Positions 1-10,300 of a DNA stretch of 64,000 bases are shown here, piece by piece (the first letter of the stretch is position 1; each line of letters begins with the position of its first letter). The notes under the pieces were generated by a model. That model worked only from the letters and a program-made list of their open reading frames with translations, did not search any database and was not told the DNA's origin. This DNA is from Acinetobacter silvestris. Its GTDB lineage: Bacteria > Pseudomonadota > Gammaproteobacteria > Pseudomonadales > Moraxellaceae. The position numbers and the translations under genes are program-made. The stretch lies in the NCBI RefSeq assembly GCF_002135235.1, contig NZ_NEGB01000002.1, forward strand, positions 186,001 to 250,000, read 5' to 3'.

Positions 1-1
1 T

Positions 2-2437
2 CCAATGGCTGGCGTTCCCTACCATGCAGCTGAAGGATATTTAGCTCGATTGGTTAAAAAGGGCGAAACGGTGGTCATCTGTGAGCAAGTCGGCGAAGTG
101 ACTGGAAAAGCACCTGTAGAACGTGCCGTAGTCCGTATTATTACCCCAGGAACACTAACGGATGATGCCTTACTTACAGCACAACAAAGCTCAAACTTAG
201 TTGCCCTCTGCTTTCAACAAAATCAAATTGGTATTGCACTTTTAGATTTAAGTGCTGGTATATTCAAAGTTCAACAACAAGACTTTAAATCTGAAAATTT
301 ACCCATTGAATTAGCTCGTTTAATGCCAAGCGAGATTTTGGTTGATGAGGATATTGTCGATCCGAATATCATTGAGCATATTAAAAAACAAATTGATTGC
401 CCAATTACCAAACGTCCAAATGTTGATTTTAATCTCAATAATGCACAAAAAACGCTATGTGATCAGTTTGCAGTGTCTACCCTTTCAGGTTTTGGTATCG
501 ATCATTTACCCTTGGCTAAAGCCGCAGCAGCGGCATTAATTCATTATGCCAAAGAAACCCAAAAAACAGCTTTACCACATATTCGTTCCATCAAACTAGA
601 ACAAAGTAGTGATTTTATTGCACTCGATCCTGTCACACGTCGTAATTTAGAAATTATTGATCCATTGTTTGATCATGGTACTTCATTATTTACCTTGCTG
701 AATGACTGCCAAACTGCGATGGGTGGACGTTTACTCAGTCGAACCCTCATGCAACCCATTCGTGATACTGCCATTCTCGATATTCGTTTAGATGCCATTG
801 ATACCTTACTCAAAGGCTACCATGAATCGCCTATTCGTTTAGTCCTTAAAGATATTAGTGATATTGAACGTGTGCTCAGTCGTGTCGCATTAGGCAGTGC
901 GCGCCCGCGTGACATTGTCCAGCTACGTCAAGCCTGTGCACAAATTCCTTTTTTACGACACGCCATCCAACCCATTCTGAATGCACAACAATCTCAACTC
1001 ATTACTCAATTGAATGAAGAATTGGGAGATTTTAATGGCTTACATCAGCGTTTGATGTCTGCGATTGTTGAACACCCCCCCATGTTACTACGCGATGGTA
1101 ATGTAATTGCTGAAGGTTTTGATGCTGAATTAGATGAATTACGCAAAATTCGAGATCATGCGGGTCAATTCCTGATTGATCTTGAAATTCAAGAACGTGA
1201 ACGTACTGGAATTAATACCCTTAAAATCGGCTATAACCGTGTTAGTGGTTATTATTTGGAATTAACACGTGCTCAAGCTGAACAGGCACCTGAGCATTAT
1301 ATTCGTCGTCAGACCTTAAAAAATGCAGAACGCTATATCACGCCTGAACTAAAATCATTTGAAGATAAAGTACTTTCGAGTGAATCACGCGCACTTGCTC
1401 GTGAAAAAATGCTATTTGAAATGTTACTTGAAGAATTACGTGCAGATATCGCTAATTTACAAATGATGAGCAGTGCAATCGCGCAAATTGATTTACTAAC
1501 TAATTTCGCGCATCAAGCCCGTTTAAAAAATTGGTCACGTCCCGAATATAGCCCTGAAATTGGCATTCAGATTACTGCTGGTCGACATCCAGTGGTTGAA
1601 GCCTTAATTAAAACCCCATATACCCCAAATGATACTCAGCTTGATTTTAATCATCGTATGGCGATTATTACTGGGCCAAATATGGGGGGTAAATCAACCT
1701 TTATGCGTCAAACTGCATTAATTAGTTTATTGGCATATTGTGGCAGTTTTATTCCGGCAAAATCGGCCAAACTCGGCCCTATTGATCGTATTTTCACGCG
1801 TATTGGTTCAGCTGATGATTTGTCGTCAGGAAAATCAACTTTTATGGTTGAAATGACTGAAACATCTCAAATTTTGCATCATGCCACCAATCAGTCTTTA
1901 GTCCTCATGGATGAAGTCGGTCGAGGAACCAGTACTTATGATGGTTTATCGTTAGCTTGGGCATGTGTCATCGACTTAACCAAACGTATTAAGTGTTTGT
2001 GTTTATTTGCAACCCATTATTTTGAATTGACTGAACTAGGTAAAGAAACTGCGATTGATAACCATCATGTTACGGCAAAAGAACTCAATGGTAATTTAAT
2101 TTTATTACATAAAGTGCAATCAGGACCCGCTAGCCAAAGTCATGGCTTACAAGTAGCGAAACTTGCCGGTATTCCCGCTGGTGTGATTAAAGAAGCTCAA
2201 AAACGCTTAAAAATTCTAGAAAAACAACAACAGCAACAATTACAATCTGTAGTACAAAATGATTTATTTGCCGAAGTCAGCCTTGAATCTGAAATTACCA
2301 CAACTGTCATTGAAATCGAAAAATCATCTGCAGTGCTAGATGCTTTAGCTGAACTAGATATCGATGATTTAACCCCACGTGATGCGTTAGCAAAACTTTA
2401 TGCTTTAAAAGAACAGTTAAACCAAGAATTAGTTTAA
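2..2437 (+). CDS. mutS: DNA mismatch repair protein MutS (5'-truncated by window edge)
   Basis: MutS recognises base mismatches and small loops and recruits MutL to start strand-specific repair. The reading frame is open at the window edge; the first visible residues (PMAGVPYHA) lie in the N-terminal mismatch-binding domain. By comparison with E. coli MutS (853 aa) roughly 70 residues lie upstream of the window. The ATPase domain is clear: Walker [10 protein letters not shown] near position 1674 and the Walker B/signature stretch [16 protein letters not shown] near position 1900. A QNDLF motif near position 2257 fits the QxxLF beta-clamp binding motif of this family. The gene is followed by an intrinsic terminator and then fdxA. 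The reading frame shows no damage within the window. Confidence 0.97.
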   Translation, partial: PMAGVPYHAAEGYLARLVKKGETVVICEQVGEVTGKAPVERAVVRIITPGTLTDDALLTAQQSSNLVALCFQQNQIGIALLDLSAGIFKVQQQDFKSENLPIELARLMPSEILVDEDIVDPNIIEHIKKQIDCPITKRPNVDFNLNNAQKTLCDQFAVSTLSGFGIDHLPLAKAAAAALIHYAKETQKTALPHIRSIKLEQSSDFIALDPVTRRNLEIIDPLFDHGTSLFTLLNDCQTAMGGRLLSRTLMQPIRDTAILDIRLDAIDTLLKGYHESPIRLVLKDISDIERVLSRVALGSARPRDIVQLRQACAQIPFLRHAIQPILNAQQSQLITQLNEELGDFNGLHQRLMSAIVEHPPMLLRDGNVIAEGFDAELDELRKIRDHAGQFLIDLEIQERERTGINTLKIGYNRVSGYYLELTRAQAEQAPEHYIRRQTLKNAERYITPELKSFEDKVLSSESRALAREKMLFEMLLEELRADIANLQMMSSAIAQIDLLTNFAHQARLKNWSRPEYSPEIGIQITAGRHPVVEALIKTPYTPNDTQLDFNHRMAIITGPNMGGKSTFMRQTALISLLAYCGSFIPAKSAKLGPIDRIFTRIGSADDLSSGKSTFMVEMTETSQILHHATNQSLVLMDEVGRGTSTYDGLSLAWACVIDLTKRIKCLCLFATHYFELTELGKETAIDNHHVTAKELNGNLILLHKVQSGPASQSHGLQVAKLAGIPAGVIKEAQKRLKILEKQQQQQLQSVVQNDLFAEVSLESEITTTVIEIEKSSAVLDALAELDIDDLTPRDALAKLYALKEQLNQELV

Positions 2438-2467
2438 ATATATTTTAAGCTCATCCATGTTCTCTTA

Positions 2468-2498
2468 TAAAAACTCTCCTATAAATGGGGAGTTTTTT
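2468..2498 (+). terminator. Intrinsic terminator after mutS
   Basis: An AAAACTCTCC / GGGGAGTTTT stem (one G-T pair) with a short A/T loop runs directly into a T-tract about 30 bp after the mutS stop codon. Confidence 0.75.
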
Positions 2499-2580
2499 AA
2501 GTTTTGAGTGTAAAATAAGCAGGTTATTCAGTTTTTATAAAATTAGTAGCTCAACGTATAACAAATATCAATAAAAGCAA

Positions 2581-2610
2581 TTGTTACTTGGTACTGTTTT
2601 TGCCTAAAAT
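2581..2610 (+). promoter_or_regulatory. Possible sigma70 promoter for fdxA
   Basis: TTGTTA (2581-2586) and TAAAAT (2605-2610) are 18 bp apart, about 43 bp before the fdxA start codon. The match is moderate and was made by eye. Confidence 0.4.
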
Positions 2611-2653
2611 AGACCATTATTCATTACAACCATATTTTTAGGTAGCAGACGCC

Positions 2654-2977
2654 ATGACCTTCGTTGTCACTGAAAATTGTATTAAGTGTAAATATCAAGA
2701 CTGCGTAGAAGTATGCCCAGTAGACTGCTTTTATGAAGGTCCAAACTTTCTCGTCATCAACCCAGATGAATGTATTGACTGTGCGCTGTGTGAACCAGAG
2801 TGTCCTGCAAATGCAATTTTCTCAGAAGATGAATTACCAGAAGGTCAGGAAGTCTTTATCGAACTTAATACTGAACTTTCTCAAAAATGGCCTAACATTA
2901 CACAAATTGGTGACCAACCTGCTGATCGTGAAGAATGGAATGGTAAGCCAGATAAGTTAAAGCTTTTAGAAAAATAA
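2654..2977 (+). CDS. fdxA: 7Fe-8S ferredoxin FdxA
   Basis: Small soluble electron carrier of the Azotobacter ferredoxin I type, 107 aa. The cysteine pattern is complete: C9, C12, C17, C21, C25 in the first cluster and C40, C43, C46, C50 in the second. From the family, C9/C17/C50 should hold the 3Fe-4S cluster and C21/C40/C43/C46 the 4Fe-4S cluster. The acidic C-terminal extension of about 50 residues is also typical. It is a single gene flanked by terminators on both sides. The mutS-fdxA neighbourhood is, to my knowledge, common in Acinetobacter and Pseudomonas. The redox partner cannot be read from this window. Confidence 0.95.
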   Translation: MTFVVTENCIKCKYQDCVEVCPVDCFYEGPNFLVINPDECIDCALCEPECPANAIFSEDELPEGQEVFIELNTELSQKWPNITQIGDQPADREEWNGKPDKLKLLEK

Positions 2978-2982
2978 GATTT

Positions 2983-3008
2983 AAAAGATCAGCATATGCT
3001 GATCTTTT
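2983..3008 (+). terminator. Intrinsic terminator after fdxA
   Basis: A near-perfect palindrome, AAAAGATCAGCAT / ATGCTGATCTTTT, ends in a T-run six bases after the fdxA stop codon. Confidence 0.85.
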
Positions 3009-3112
3009 TCATTGTTCACACCCAAATCGTACATTTGTTTGCAAATTATGCAAAATGTATCTTCAAAAATAGACTAGAATAATTCGTTATTTAAATTCAG
3101 CATAGATTTAAA

Positions 3113-3832
3113 ATGAAAGATATTTTGAAGGGCTTGCTCTCTGTCAGTGCAATTTCATTATTGATGATCGGATGTACCTCTCCCCCTCAAAAAGGTCAAA
3201 CCATCTCAACCCCGAATGGTCATCGTATTTTTATTCCACAAGAAAAAATTACCTTTGAACGAGCAATTCCAGTCAAAGTTATGCCTGCATCTTATCGCAA
3301 TTGGTTAGTGACTAGTGATCATCAATCCAATGCTCGCGACTATGAACGTTTTTTAGAACAAAATAATGTCGGGAATATTATTCCGAGTTTCGAATTATTC
3401 AAAACGGCTCGTGATTGGCAAAAATGTGGTAAGTCTGAGTATATGATTCCAAATCGTGAAATTTGGCACAATCAAATTGCAACCCTCAAGGTTTTTAAAT
3501 ATTTAGTCGCATCAAAAGTTTTAACTGATTTTGAAGTCACGTCCGTTTATCGTGATTTACCGCTGAACCAATGTGCGGGAGGCGCTGGCTCTTCTCGTCA
3601 TTTATTTAATTCGGCTATCGATTTTCGTATTGGGCCTGTAAATCCTCAAGCCGAAGATTACGCATTTATTGAAAATACTAAATTTAAACTGTGTCAATTT
3701 TGGGCGCAGTATGGCCAAAGTTTAAATATGGGCTTAGGCCTGTATGCTTCTGGTCAAATTCATATTGATACTCAAGGCTATCGCACTTGGGGTGCAGATT
3801 TATCACGCAATAGTTCAATGTGCAATTTCTAA
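3113..3832 (+). CDS. Lipoprotein with peptidase M15-like (D-Ala-D-Ala carboxypeptidase-type) domain
   Basis: The N-terminus is a lipoprotein signal peptide: MKDILKGLL, a hydrophobic stretch, then lipobox LMIGC with the lipidated cysteine at residue 21. The C-terminal half carries an M15-type zinc-peptidase signature: SRHLFNSAIDFR (H and D ligands) and later HIDTQGYRTWG, with the third metal ligand in HID. This resembles the Peptidase_M15_3/YcbK-like group, which acts on peptidoglycan peptides. At 239 aa it is complete. It stands alone between two terminators. The substrate is inferred only from the family; the unusual extra N-terminal half (about 120 residues) has no motif I recognise. Confidence 0.75.
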   Translation: MKDILKGLLSVSAISLLMIGCTSPPQKGQTISTPNGHRIFIPQEKITFERAIPVKVMPASYRNWLVTSDHQSNARDYERFLEQNNVGNIIPSFELFKTARDWQKCGKSEYMIPNREIWHNQIATLKVFKYLVASKVLTDFEVTSVYRDLPLNQCAGGAGSSRHLFNSAIDFRIGPVNPQAEDYAFIENTKFKLCQFWAQYGQSLNMGLGLYASGQIHIDTQGYRTWGADLSRNSSMCNF

Positions 3833-3847
3833 AATGCAAAGCTATTC

Positions 3848-3872
3848 AAGAGATCTTAGGATCTCTTTTTTA
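3848..3872 (+). terminator. Intrinsic terminator
   Basis: An AAGAGATC / GATCTCTT stem with a short loop is followed by a T-run, 16 bp after the lipoprotein stop codon. Confidence 0.75.
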
Positions 3873-3989
3873 ATTCCCACTCGAAAAGCAGAATAAATTT
3901 AACTAAAATGAGTTCTAGAATTGCACTCTAAACTGAAAAGTTTACAATGCATCTATCGCAACTCAGGTGACATTAGTCAGGTAAATCAT

Positions 3990-4655
3990 ATGCAACAACA
4001 GTGGTCAGATATCGATACTTATATCGAATCTTATTTAACACCAGTAGACCCTATTCTCACACAAACATTAAAGAATACCGATGATAAAGGGTTTCCTGAC
4101 CATTTAGCTGTTGCACCGAATCAAGGCATGTTATTACAAATGCTGATTCAAATGAATAAATGTAAGCGTGTACTGGAACTCGGAACATTTGCAGCTTACA
4201 GTACCCTATGGCTTGCACGTGCCTTACCTGAAGATGGCTATATTTTAACGATTGAAGGTCGAGATACGCATGCAGCATTAGGACAAGAAAATATTGATAA
4301 TGCGAAACTGCCTCAAACCATTGAGCTAAAAGTCGGTCGAGCAGCCGATATTTTAAAAGCCCTACCTGAAGATTTTGAACCATTCGATTTTATTTTTATT
4401 GATGCAGATAAGCAAAGTTATCCTGAATATTTAGAACTTAGTCTAAATTTTTCTCACTCTGGCAGTATCATTGTTCTAGACAATGTCATTCGTGGAGGAG
4501 ATATCCTCGATCCTAAAAATCAAAAACCGAGTATCGAAGGTATTCGAAAAATGTATCAACTTATGCAAAATCATCCGCGTCTTTTATCCAGTACTGCCTT
4601 ACAGACTGTCGGTAGTAAAGGACATGATGGTTTTGCGATTGCGATTGTGAAATAG
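3990..4655 (+). CDS. SAM-dependent O-methyltransferase (class I, caffeoyl-CoA OMT-like)
   Basis: A 221-residue class I methyltransferase of the O-methyltransferase family 3 type. Motif I is visible as RVLELGTFAAYSTLWLA, followed by an acidic turn (ILTIEGRD) and the metal/SAM region DFIFIDADKQSYPEY and IVLDNVIRGG. The frame stays open upstream to a TTG at 3921, but family members begin close to the ATG at 3990 (MQQQWSDID), so that start is preferred; no strong ribosome binding site supports either. A terminator follows. A paralogous short methyltransferase lies at 55663-56256. The substrate is unknown. Confidence 0.8.
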   Translation: MQQQWSDIDTYIESYLTPVDPILTQTLKNTDDKGFPDHLAVAPNQGMLLQMLIQMNKCKRVLELGTFAAYSTLWLARALPEDGYILTIEGRDTHAALGQENIDNAKLPQTIELKVGRAADILKALPEDFEPFDFIFIDADKQSYPEYLELSLNFSHSGSIIVLDNVIRGGDILDPKNQKPSIEGIRKMYQLMQNHPRLLSSTALQTVGSKGHDGFAIAIVK

Positions 4656-4677
4656 CCCGTTCAGAATTAAGATTTTT

Positions 4678-4703
4678 AGCCTCTATCTTTATAGGGGCTT
4701 TTT
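4678..4703 (+). terminator. Intrinsic terminator
   Basis: An AGCCTCTAT / ATAGGGGCT stem (one G-T pair) with a CTTT loop is followed by TTTTT, just downstream of the methyltransferase gene. Confidence 0.75.
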
Positions 4704-5014
4704 CATGGCTCTTTTCTATCATTGGTTTATTGTTCTTCCACTCATTTTAAAAATTAAAATCAAAAGCATTTGAATAGAGTTATCCCCTAAACCTGTTTGT
4801 ATGATTGTGGATAACTCCATTATTACCAACTAATATCATGAAATTTAACTATTTTTCTAAAAAGATTACAAATTAATCATCCATTTCCAAATTAACAAAA
4901 AAGGTACTTGTATTGAAAAAAGCAAGATTCTTTTAAATATTTTATACATTTTTTTAAGCAAAAGCCCACTAAAAAATAACAAGCCTAACTATTAAATTTT
5001 CAATCTTTAATTGA
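4704..5014. other. Convergent intergenic region with an inverted repeat and a DnaA-box match
   Basis: This 311 bp AT-rich stretch lies between two convergent genes and contains no supported gene. It holds a 9-bp inverted repeat, GAGTTATCC (4777-4785) and GGATAACTC (4809-4817), separated by 23 bp. The right arm overlaps TGTGGATAA (4806-4814), an exact match to the DnaA-box consensus on the minus strand. No second good box is nearby, so it is not an origin. Confidence 0.5.
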
Positions 5015-5857
5015 CTATTTTACCACCAACAATGGAACAGTCGCATGGCGAAAAATGCTTGTTGTAACACTACCCAAGAAGAATTGGTGAATTTTACTAT
5101 GACTAAATGCACCTAAAACAATCAATTGGATTTCATGCTGATTTTGGTAATCTAAAATATTTTCTGCAACATCACCATAACGATATTCAACCACCACATC
5201 TAATCCAGCATTTCTTAACAATTGCGCTGGTTGATTTAAAATTTCTGGATATTCTCCAACATAAACCAAATGGCATTGTAAAAGTCTGAGTAAATCACTT
5301 TTAGCCACTCGCTCTAACATTGCCTTACAATTTGGAGAATCATCATAAGCAAAAATAAAACGTGAAGGTGGCTTAAAGTTTTCCCCTACAGTAAGCACCG
5401 TGCATTTAGCACCACGAATAAAATTTTCAACATTACTACCTATATGCTTATTTTTTTCAGCAGATCGCGCACCTTGACGACCGATGATAGCAATATCATT
5501 TTCTCGTAAAATATTAAAACTTTGTTCTAAAAAATCGCCCTTTTCTTGAATCTGACTGGGTGTAATTCCATATTTATTTTGAATATCTTCAGAAATATGC
5601 TTGAGCAAATTATTGCTATATTCCAAAGCCAATTCGCTTTGTTTTTGTTCTAATTCAGCAAGTTCTTTAAGTAACATGGCATTACTTTCAAAACCAATAA
5701 CCCCACTAATTTCACCTAAATGGTAACTCGCAGGATAATAATCCAGTACTTGCAAGAGTACTAATTCTCTCTGCGTTTTTTTTGCGATCCATGCGGCTGC
5801 TTCAGCCAATGCATTTACACAAGGTGACGAATCAATACAAGCCATTACTCGGTTCAT
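5015..5857 (-). CDS. Tandem universal stress protein (UspA family)
   Basis: Two UspA domains in tandem, 280 aa from the chosen start. The first begins MNRVMACIDSSPCVNALAEAA; the second begins after about residue 150 (SRFIFAYDDSPNCKAMLE). It ends with a nucleotide-binding-like signature, LGAFSHSKIHQFFLGSVTTSIF, then PLLVVK. The frame extends 12 codons further upstream, but the ATG at 5857 has GAGG at good distance and matches where the Usp fold starts. UspE-like two-domain proteins act in stress resistance; the actual stimulus here is unknown. It is transcribed alone. Confidence 0.85.
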   Translation of the reverse strand: MNRVMACIDSSPCVNALAEAAAWIAKKTQRELVLLQVLDYYPASYHLGEISGVIGFESNAMLLKELAELEQKQSELALEYSNNLLKHISEDIQNKYGITPSQIQEKGDFLEQSFNILRENDIAIIGRQGARSAEKNKHIGSNVENFIRGAKCTVLTVGENFKPPSRFIFAYDDSPNCKAMLERVAKSDLLRLLQCHLVYVGEYPEILNQPAQLLRNAGLDVVVEYRYGDVAENILDYQNQHEIQLIVLGAFSHSKIHQFFLGSVTTSIFRHATVPLLVVK

Positions 5858-5987
5858 TGTTGCCTCGCTTAGGCAGTTTCGCCTTAGTTGCATTCTTGTT
5901 TTAACTTAGCATAAGTTTTTTATAGATTAAGCGACTTTTATGTATAAAATCTCAAAAAAAAATAAAGAAATTGTAAAAATTATACCG

Positions 5988-6614
5988 TTAATCTCGATAC
6001 CGAATAAATTGTGCTGGGTTTCCTGCAACAATTTCACGCGTGGCAATATCTTTAGTGACCATACTATTCATTCCAACCACGGCTTGTGCCGCTATTTTAA
6101 TACCATCCTTAATACCTACATGTGCACCTAACCAAACATCTTTTCCAATTTCAATCCCTTTGGACGTTACAGCTTGTTGATAAATAGGCTGTGCTAAATC
6201 CATACCATGATCAAAGGCATATAAATGACAATATGCGGCTATACGGACTTGATCATGCAGTTTAATCCCAGCTCGCCCACCATCTAAAATACAATGATGA
6301 TTAATTGCAACTTCACAACCAACGTCTAATGGTCCATGCAAAGTGCAATCCGCTGCAATAAATGTATTATCACCAATTATAATTTTCCGTCCTGGTTCAG
6401 CAAAAATATGGGCTAAAGGTGAAATAAAACAGTTCTTACCAATTTCAACAGTCTCCATACTCATGAGATAGTCTTGATATTCTTGTTGCCAAGCATCAGC
6501 CCAGACCCGATTTTTCGGTTTAAGCGAATAATAGAGCCATGGCATATAATTTAATCGGTGCTTATGTTGCTCACGGTATTGCAATAATGAATCTTGCTCA
6601 GACATTGGTTTCAT
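5988..6614 (-). CDS. Left-handed beta-helix (hexapeptide repeat) acyltransferase
   Basis: A 208-aa protein with repeated hexapeptide-type turns (for example KIIIGDNTFIAADCTLHG and IEIGKDVWLGAHVGIKDGIKIAAQAVVGMNSMVTKDI), the hallmark of trimeric LbH acetyltransferases such as Maa/WbbJ. The acceptor is not identifiable. It overlaps the end of the upstream YigZ-family gene by 17 bp, so the two are probably translated from one mRNA. A second possible start lies three codons in (MSEQD at 6605). Confidence 0.8.
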   Translation of the reverse strand: MKPMSEQDSLLQYREQHKHRLNYMPWLYYSLKPKNRVWADAWQQEYQDYLMSMETVEIGKNCFISPLAHIFAEPGRKIIIGDNTFIAADCTLHGPLDVGCEVAINHHCILDGGRAGIKLHDQVRIAAYCHLYAFDHGMDLAQPIYQQAVTSKGIEIGKDVWLGAHVGIKDGIKIAAQAVVGMNSMVTKDIATREIVAGNPAQFIRYRD

Positions 6615-7194
6615 CCATAATCTTTAATTGTTCACGACCTCGTGTCACATCTTGAATTTTCAACGCAAATGGTTCAATTTGATCGAGTTGTAATCTTGCT
6701 TGTATTGCTACCCCATCTGCCGTATATTCTTCTATATACTCAATATTTTGTTGATTTAGCTCATATTGGAAGATTGCCCATTCATTAAATTGGCAAGTAA
6801 AATAAATCTCTTTTTTTTCAATAAGCTCAATTTTTTCAGCTAAAAGCAAACATTGTCCGGCACAACCACCATAAGCACGAACCAAGCCACCTGTGCCCAA
6901 TTTAATACCACCATACCAACGGTTCACCAAAACAATCGTATTGGTTAAATCATTGCCATCTATCGTGGCTAGAATTGGTCGACCTGCCGTGCCAGATGGT
7001 TCACCATCATCATTAAATCGGACATGATGACCAATTTTCCAAGCCCAGCATTGGTGAGTTGTAGATAAATCTAAATGCTGTTCTAAAAAGTTTTTAACCT
7101 GTTGTTCATTTTCTACAGGCGCAGCAATGGCTTGAAATCGACTTTTTTTGATCTCTTCTTCATAGCTGGTTTCTGTGGTAAGCGTAAATGGCAT
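6598..7194 (-). CDS. YigZ/IMPACT family protein
   Basis: A 198-aa protein with the IMPACT N-terminal domain: KSRFQAIAAPVENEQQV, then the conserved block HHVRFNDDGEPSGTAGRPIL and NRWYGGIKLGTGGLVRAYGG, followed by the small C-terminal UPF0029-like region. The family is related to eukaryotic IMPACT and to E. coli YigZ, whose molecular role is not settled. It is the first gene of a two-gene unit with the overlapping hexapeptide acyltransferase. Confidence 0.9.
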   Translation of the reverse strand: MPFTLTTETSYEEEIKKSRFQAIAAPVENEQQVKNFLEQHLDLSTTHQCWAWKIGHHVRFNDDGEPSGTAGRPILATIDGNDLTNTIVLVNRWYGGIKLGTGGLVRAYGGCAGQCLLLAEKIELIEKKEIYFTCQFNEWAIFQYELNQQNIEYIEEYTADGVAIQARLQLDQIEPFALKIQDVTRGREQLKIMDETNV

Positions 7195-7264
7195 AAACGA
7201 GGCAAGATATTAAAAACACATAGAGTTTTTATATTATAGCTTGGATTTAATATTATTAAATAAA

Positions 7265-7297
7265 TAAAAAACCCCAAGTAAACTTAGGGTTTTTTAT
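7265..7297 (-). terminator. Intrinsic terminator after the RTX adhesin gene
   Basis: Reading on the minus strand, AAAAACCCTAAGT pairs with ACTTGGGGTTTTT (one mismatch) and ends in a T-tract, about 20 bp after the adhesin stop codon. It could also work in the other direction. Confidence 0.7.
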
Positions 7298-7316
7298 TTA
7301 TTTTTAATAAATGGGT

Positions 7317-10300
7317 TTAGAATAGGATTTGTTGATTATGAATTAATTCATCAATACTTACAGACTGATTTTGATTGGTTAAAATTAACAATTCTGTTGA
7401 ATGATATACATTTTTACTACCATCACGATCTATAGAAATAACAGCTTCATGTTTTATAGCATCATATGTTAATGAAAGATATTGCTGAATATTCCCTATA
7501 TTAGCATCACTGTCTAATAACCCTCTAATATCAATTTTATCAGCCTCCGTATCAGTCTTTACATTACCCATATGAAAATCAGTCCACGTATCAGTTCCAT
7601 TACCACCTGTTGCATCATTTGATACCAATAAACGATACACTGCTGTATCAGAACCACTTCCTCCAGTTAAAATATCATCTCCTTTACCACCATCCAATAA
7701 ATCATTACCCTCATTACCAAACAACTTATCTATACCATCACCACCACGTAAAACATCATTTTTATGTCCTCCTTTTATTATGTCATTATCAGTCGAACCA
7801 TAAATCCGAACACTAGCATTATTCTGACTTTGATCATAAAAATTGACATTATCATAATAGGTTGCAGCTGAAGCACTTAATAATTTAATATCCACAAGAC
7901 TAGTCACTTTAGCTTCAGAATAACCGACCCCATTCTCTACTGATAAATCAGCTCGGCTATCCCATGCTTTAATTGAAGTAGTTGTGCCAACTCCAACACC
8001 TAAAATACTGGTATTAGAAACGGTTGCAAGGAATTCCATAATGACTTGATTACTCATTGTTCCGCCATCTATGGCAGTAATTGTAATTTCCGAGCCACCT
8101 AGAATGAATCCTTTTTGTACTATTTTCAGCCCCAAAATTTTCGCCAAATTATCAGAAGCAGTCCAAGCACCTAAATTTATTAATGTTGAGACACTAATGA
8201 CTACTTTTTTCAAATCATTATTTGCATCTAAAGCAACAAGAGGTTGATTATCTAATTTCAATAAACCTAAAGCATCTGCTTCAATCAATCCTAGCAATGC
8301 ACCTTGTTTCAATATAACAAGAGGATTTGAGTCTGCACTTGGTGCATAGACTTCTAAATTAAAATTATTACTTAGCCCACTTACATTCCCTGCTGCATCT
8401 TTTGCCGTTGCAGTAATAATATGGTTAGTATATGTCAATGTAGGTTCATAGCTCCATTTTCCTAAATTATCTGCATTCGTCGTCCCAACCTTCACACCAT
8501 CAACATAAATGGTAATTATGCTGCCTTTTTCTGCCGTGCCATACAACGTCGGTGTTGAGTCATCTGTTTTCGCTCCAGAATAAAGATTCTCTGAGACACC
8601 TACATTATCTTCCGCACCTAAGATAATTGGTGCATCGGGTGCAGTGCTATCTACCATCGAGTGGTTATCAGCTGGAGGTAAGTTCGTGACTGGAATACTG
8701 GCAGCATCATTGCCCGCAATATCTTGAATCGCATTCGCATCATTACCTGCAGTCGGATCAGTATATTTAAAGGTGACTGTTTTACCCGCTTCGATTGCTG
8801 GGAAGAAACTTAAAATTACATCCGAACCGGAGATAGTCACAGAATTCGGCACGACAGTTTGACCATTCACGGTAATCGTAAAAGCACTTACATTGGGTTT
8901 ATTAACCCCATCCAAAGCCTCGTTATAATGTAATAGTAATTGACCAGCAGTATTTACTTCAGCGCTTTGGAATACCGGTGCAGTACTATCTATTGTTGAG
9001 TGGTTATCACTTGGCGCTAAGCTGGTTTCTGGAATACTGGCAGCATCATTGCCCGCAATATCTTGAATCGCATCGGTGTCATTCGCTGCACTTGGATCGC
9101 TGTACTTAAAGGTAACAGCTTGATCTCTTTCAATCGGGGGTACAAAGCTTAATGTCACATCTGTACCAGAGACCAAAACTGAATTAGGAACAACCAGTTT
9201 GCCATCCACGGTAATGCTAAAGTCACTCACTTTCGGTGGATGGCCATCATCTAAGTTTTCATTGTAATGCAACACTAAATGGCCAGTACTATCCACCTCG
9301 GCACTTTGGAATACCGGTGCAGTACTATCTATTGTTGAGTGGTTATCACTTGGCGCTAAGCTGGTTTCTGGAATACTGGCAGCATCATTGCCTGCAGTAT
9401 CTTGAATCGCATCGGTGTCATTCGCTGCACTTGGATCGCTGTACTTAAAGGTAACAGCTTGATCAATCCCGATCGGGGGTACAAAGCTTAATGTCACATC
9501 TGTACCAGAGACCGTAACCGAATTAGGAACAACCAGTTTACCATCCACGGTAATGCTAAAGTCACTCACTTTCGGTGGATGGCCATCATCTAAGTTTTCA
9601 TTGTAATGCAACACTAAATGGCCAGTACTATCCACCTCGGCGCTTTGGAATATTGGTGCGGTGGCATCCGCTGGGCTAGGAGGATTAATATCAACAATAA
9701 CATCTTTTACAGTTTCATTATTAGCATCATCAGTAACAATAACTTTAATATTATCCCCATCATTTACTGGGTTTTTTAATATTATTTCAACTTTACCATC
9801 TGGCCCAATCTGGCCCTCTCCAATAATATTTCCTGCTTTATCCTTTATTTGAACTTTACTACCTGGTTCATTCGATGTGATTAAAATAGAATCATTATCA
9901 ATGATGTCAACATTTACCGTAGGTGCCGTGACATCTCCTGCTGTAATAGAAAGTTCAGTTTTGTTACCAGATTTATCCGTTGCAGTAATAAAAATAGTTT
10001 CACCATCATGTAACGGACGAGTTAACGTAACATTCAATTCACCCATTTGAGTCAAATTACCTGAACCTATTTGTTTACCATCTTTATCTCTTATAATGAT
10101 ATTACTAGCTTCATTTGAATTAATACTTACATGTAAGGCATCTTTGATATTCGCATTAATTACAGGCCCTACAGTATCTCCATGCGAATTATTATTTCCT
10201 GAAGAACCTCCACCACCTCCGCCACCTGCAGCAGCCAATGCTATAATTCCAGCACCACCTGCAACCCACGCCCATACCGGTGCAACTACTGACGTTGGAT

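Noticed and set aside
8642..9658. Repeats considered as a CRISPR or mobile element
   Set aside because: They are in-frame 113-codon protein repeats inside one gene, without spacers or transposase.
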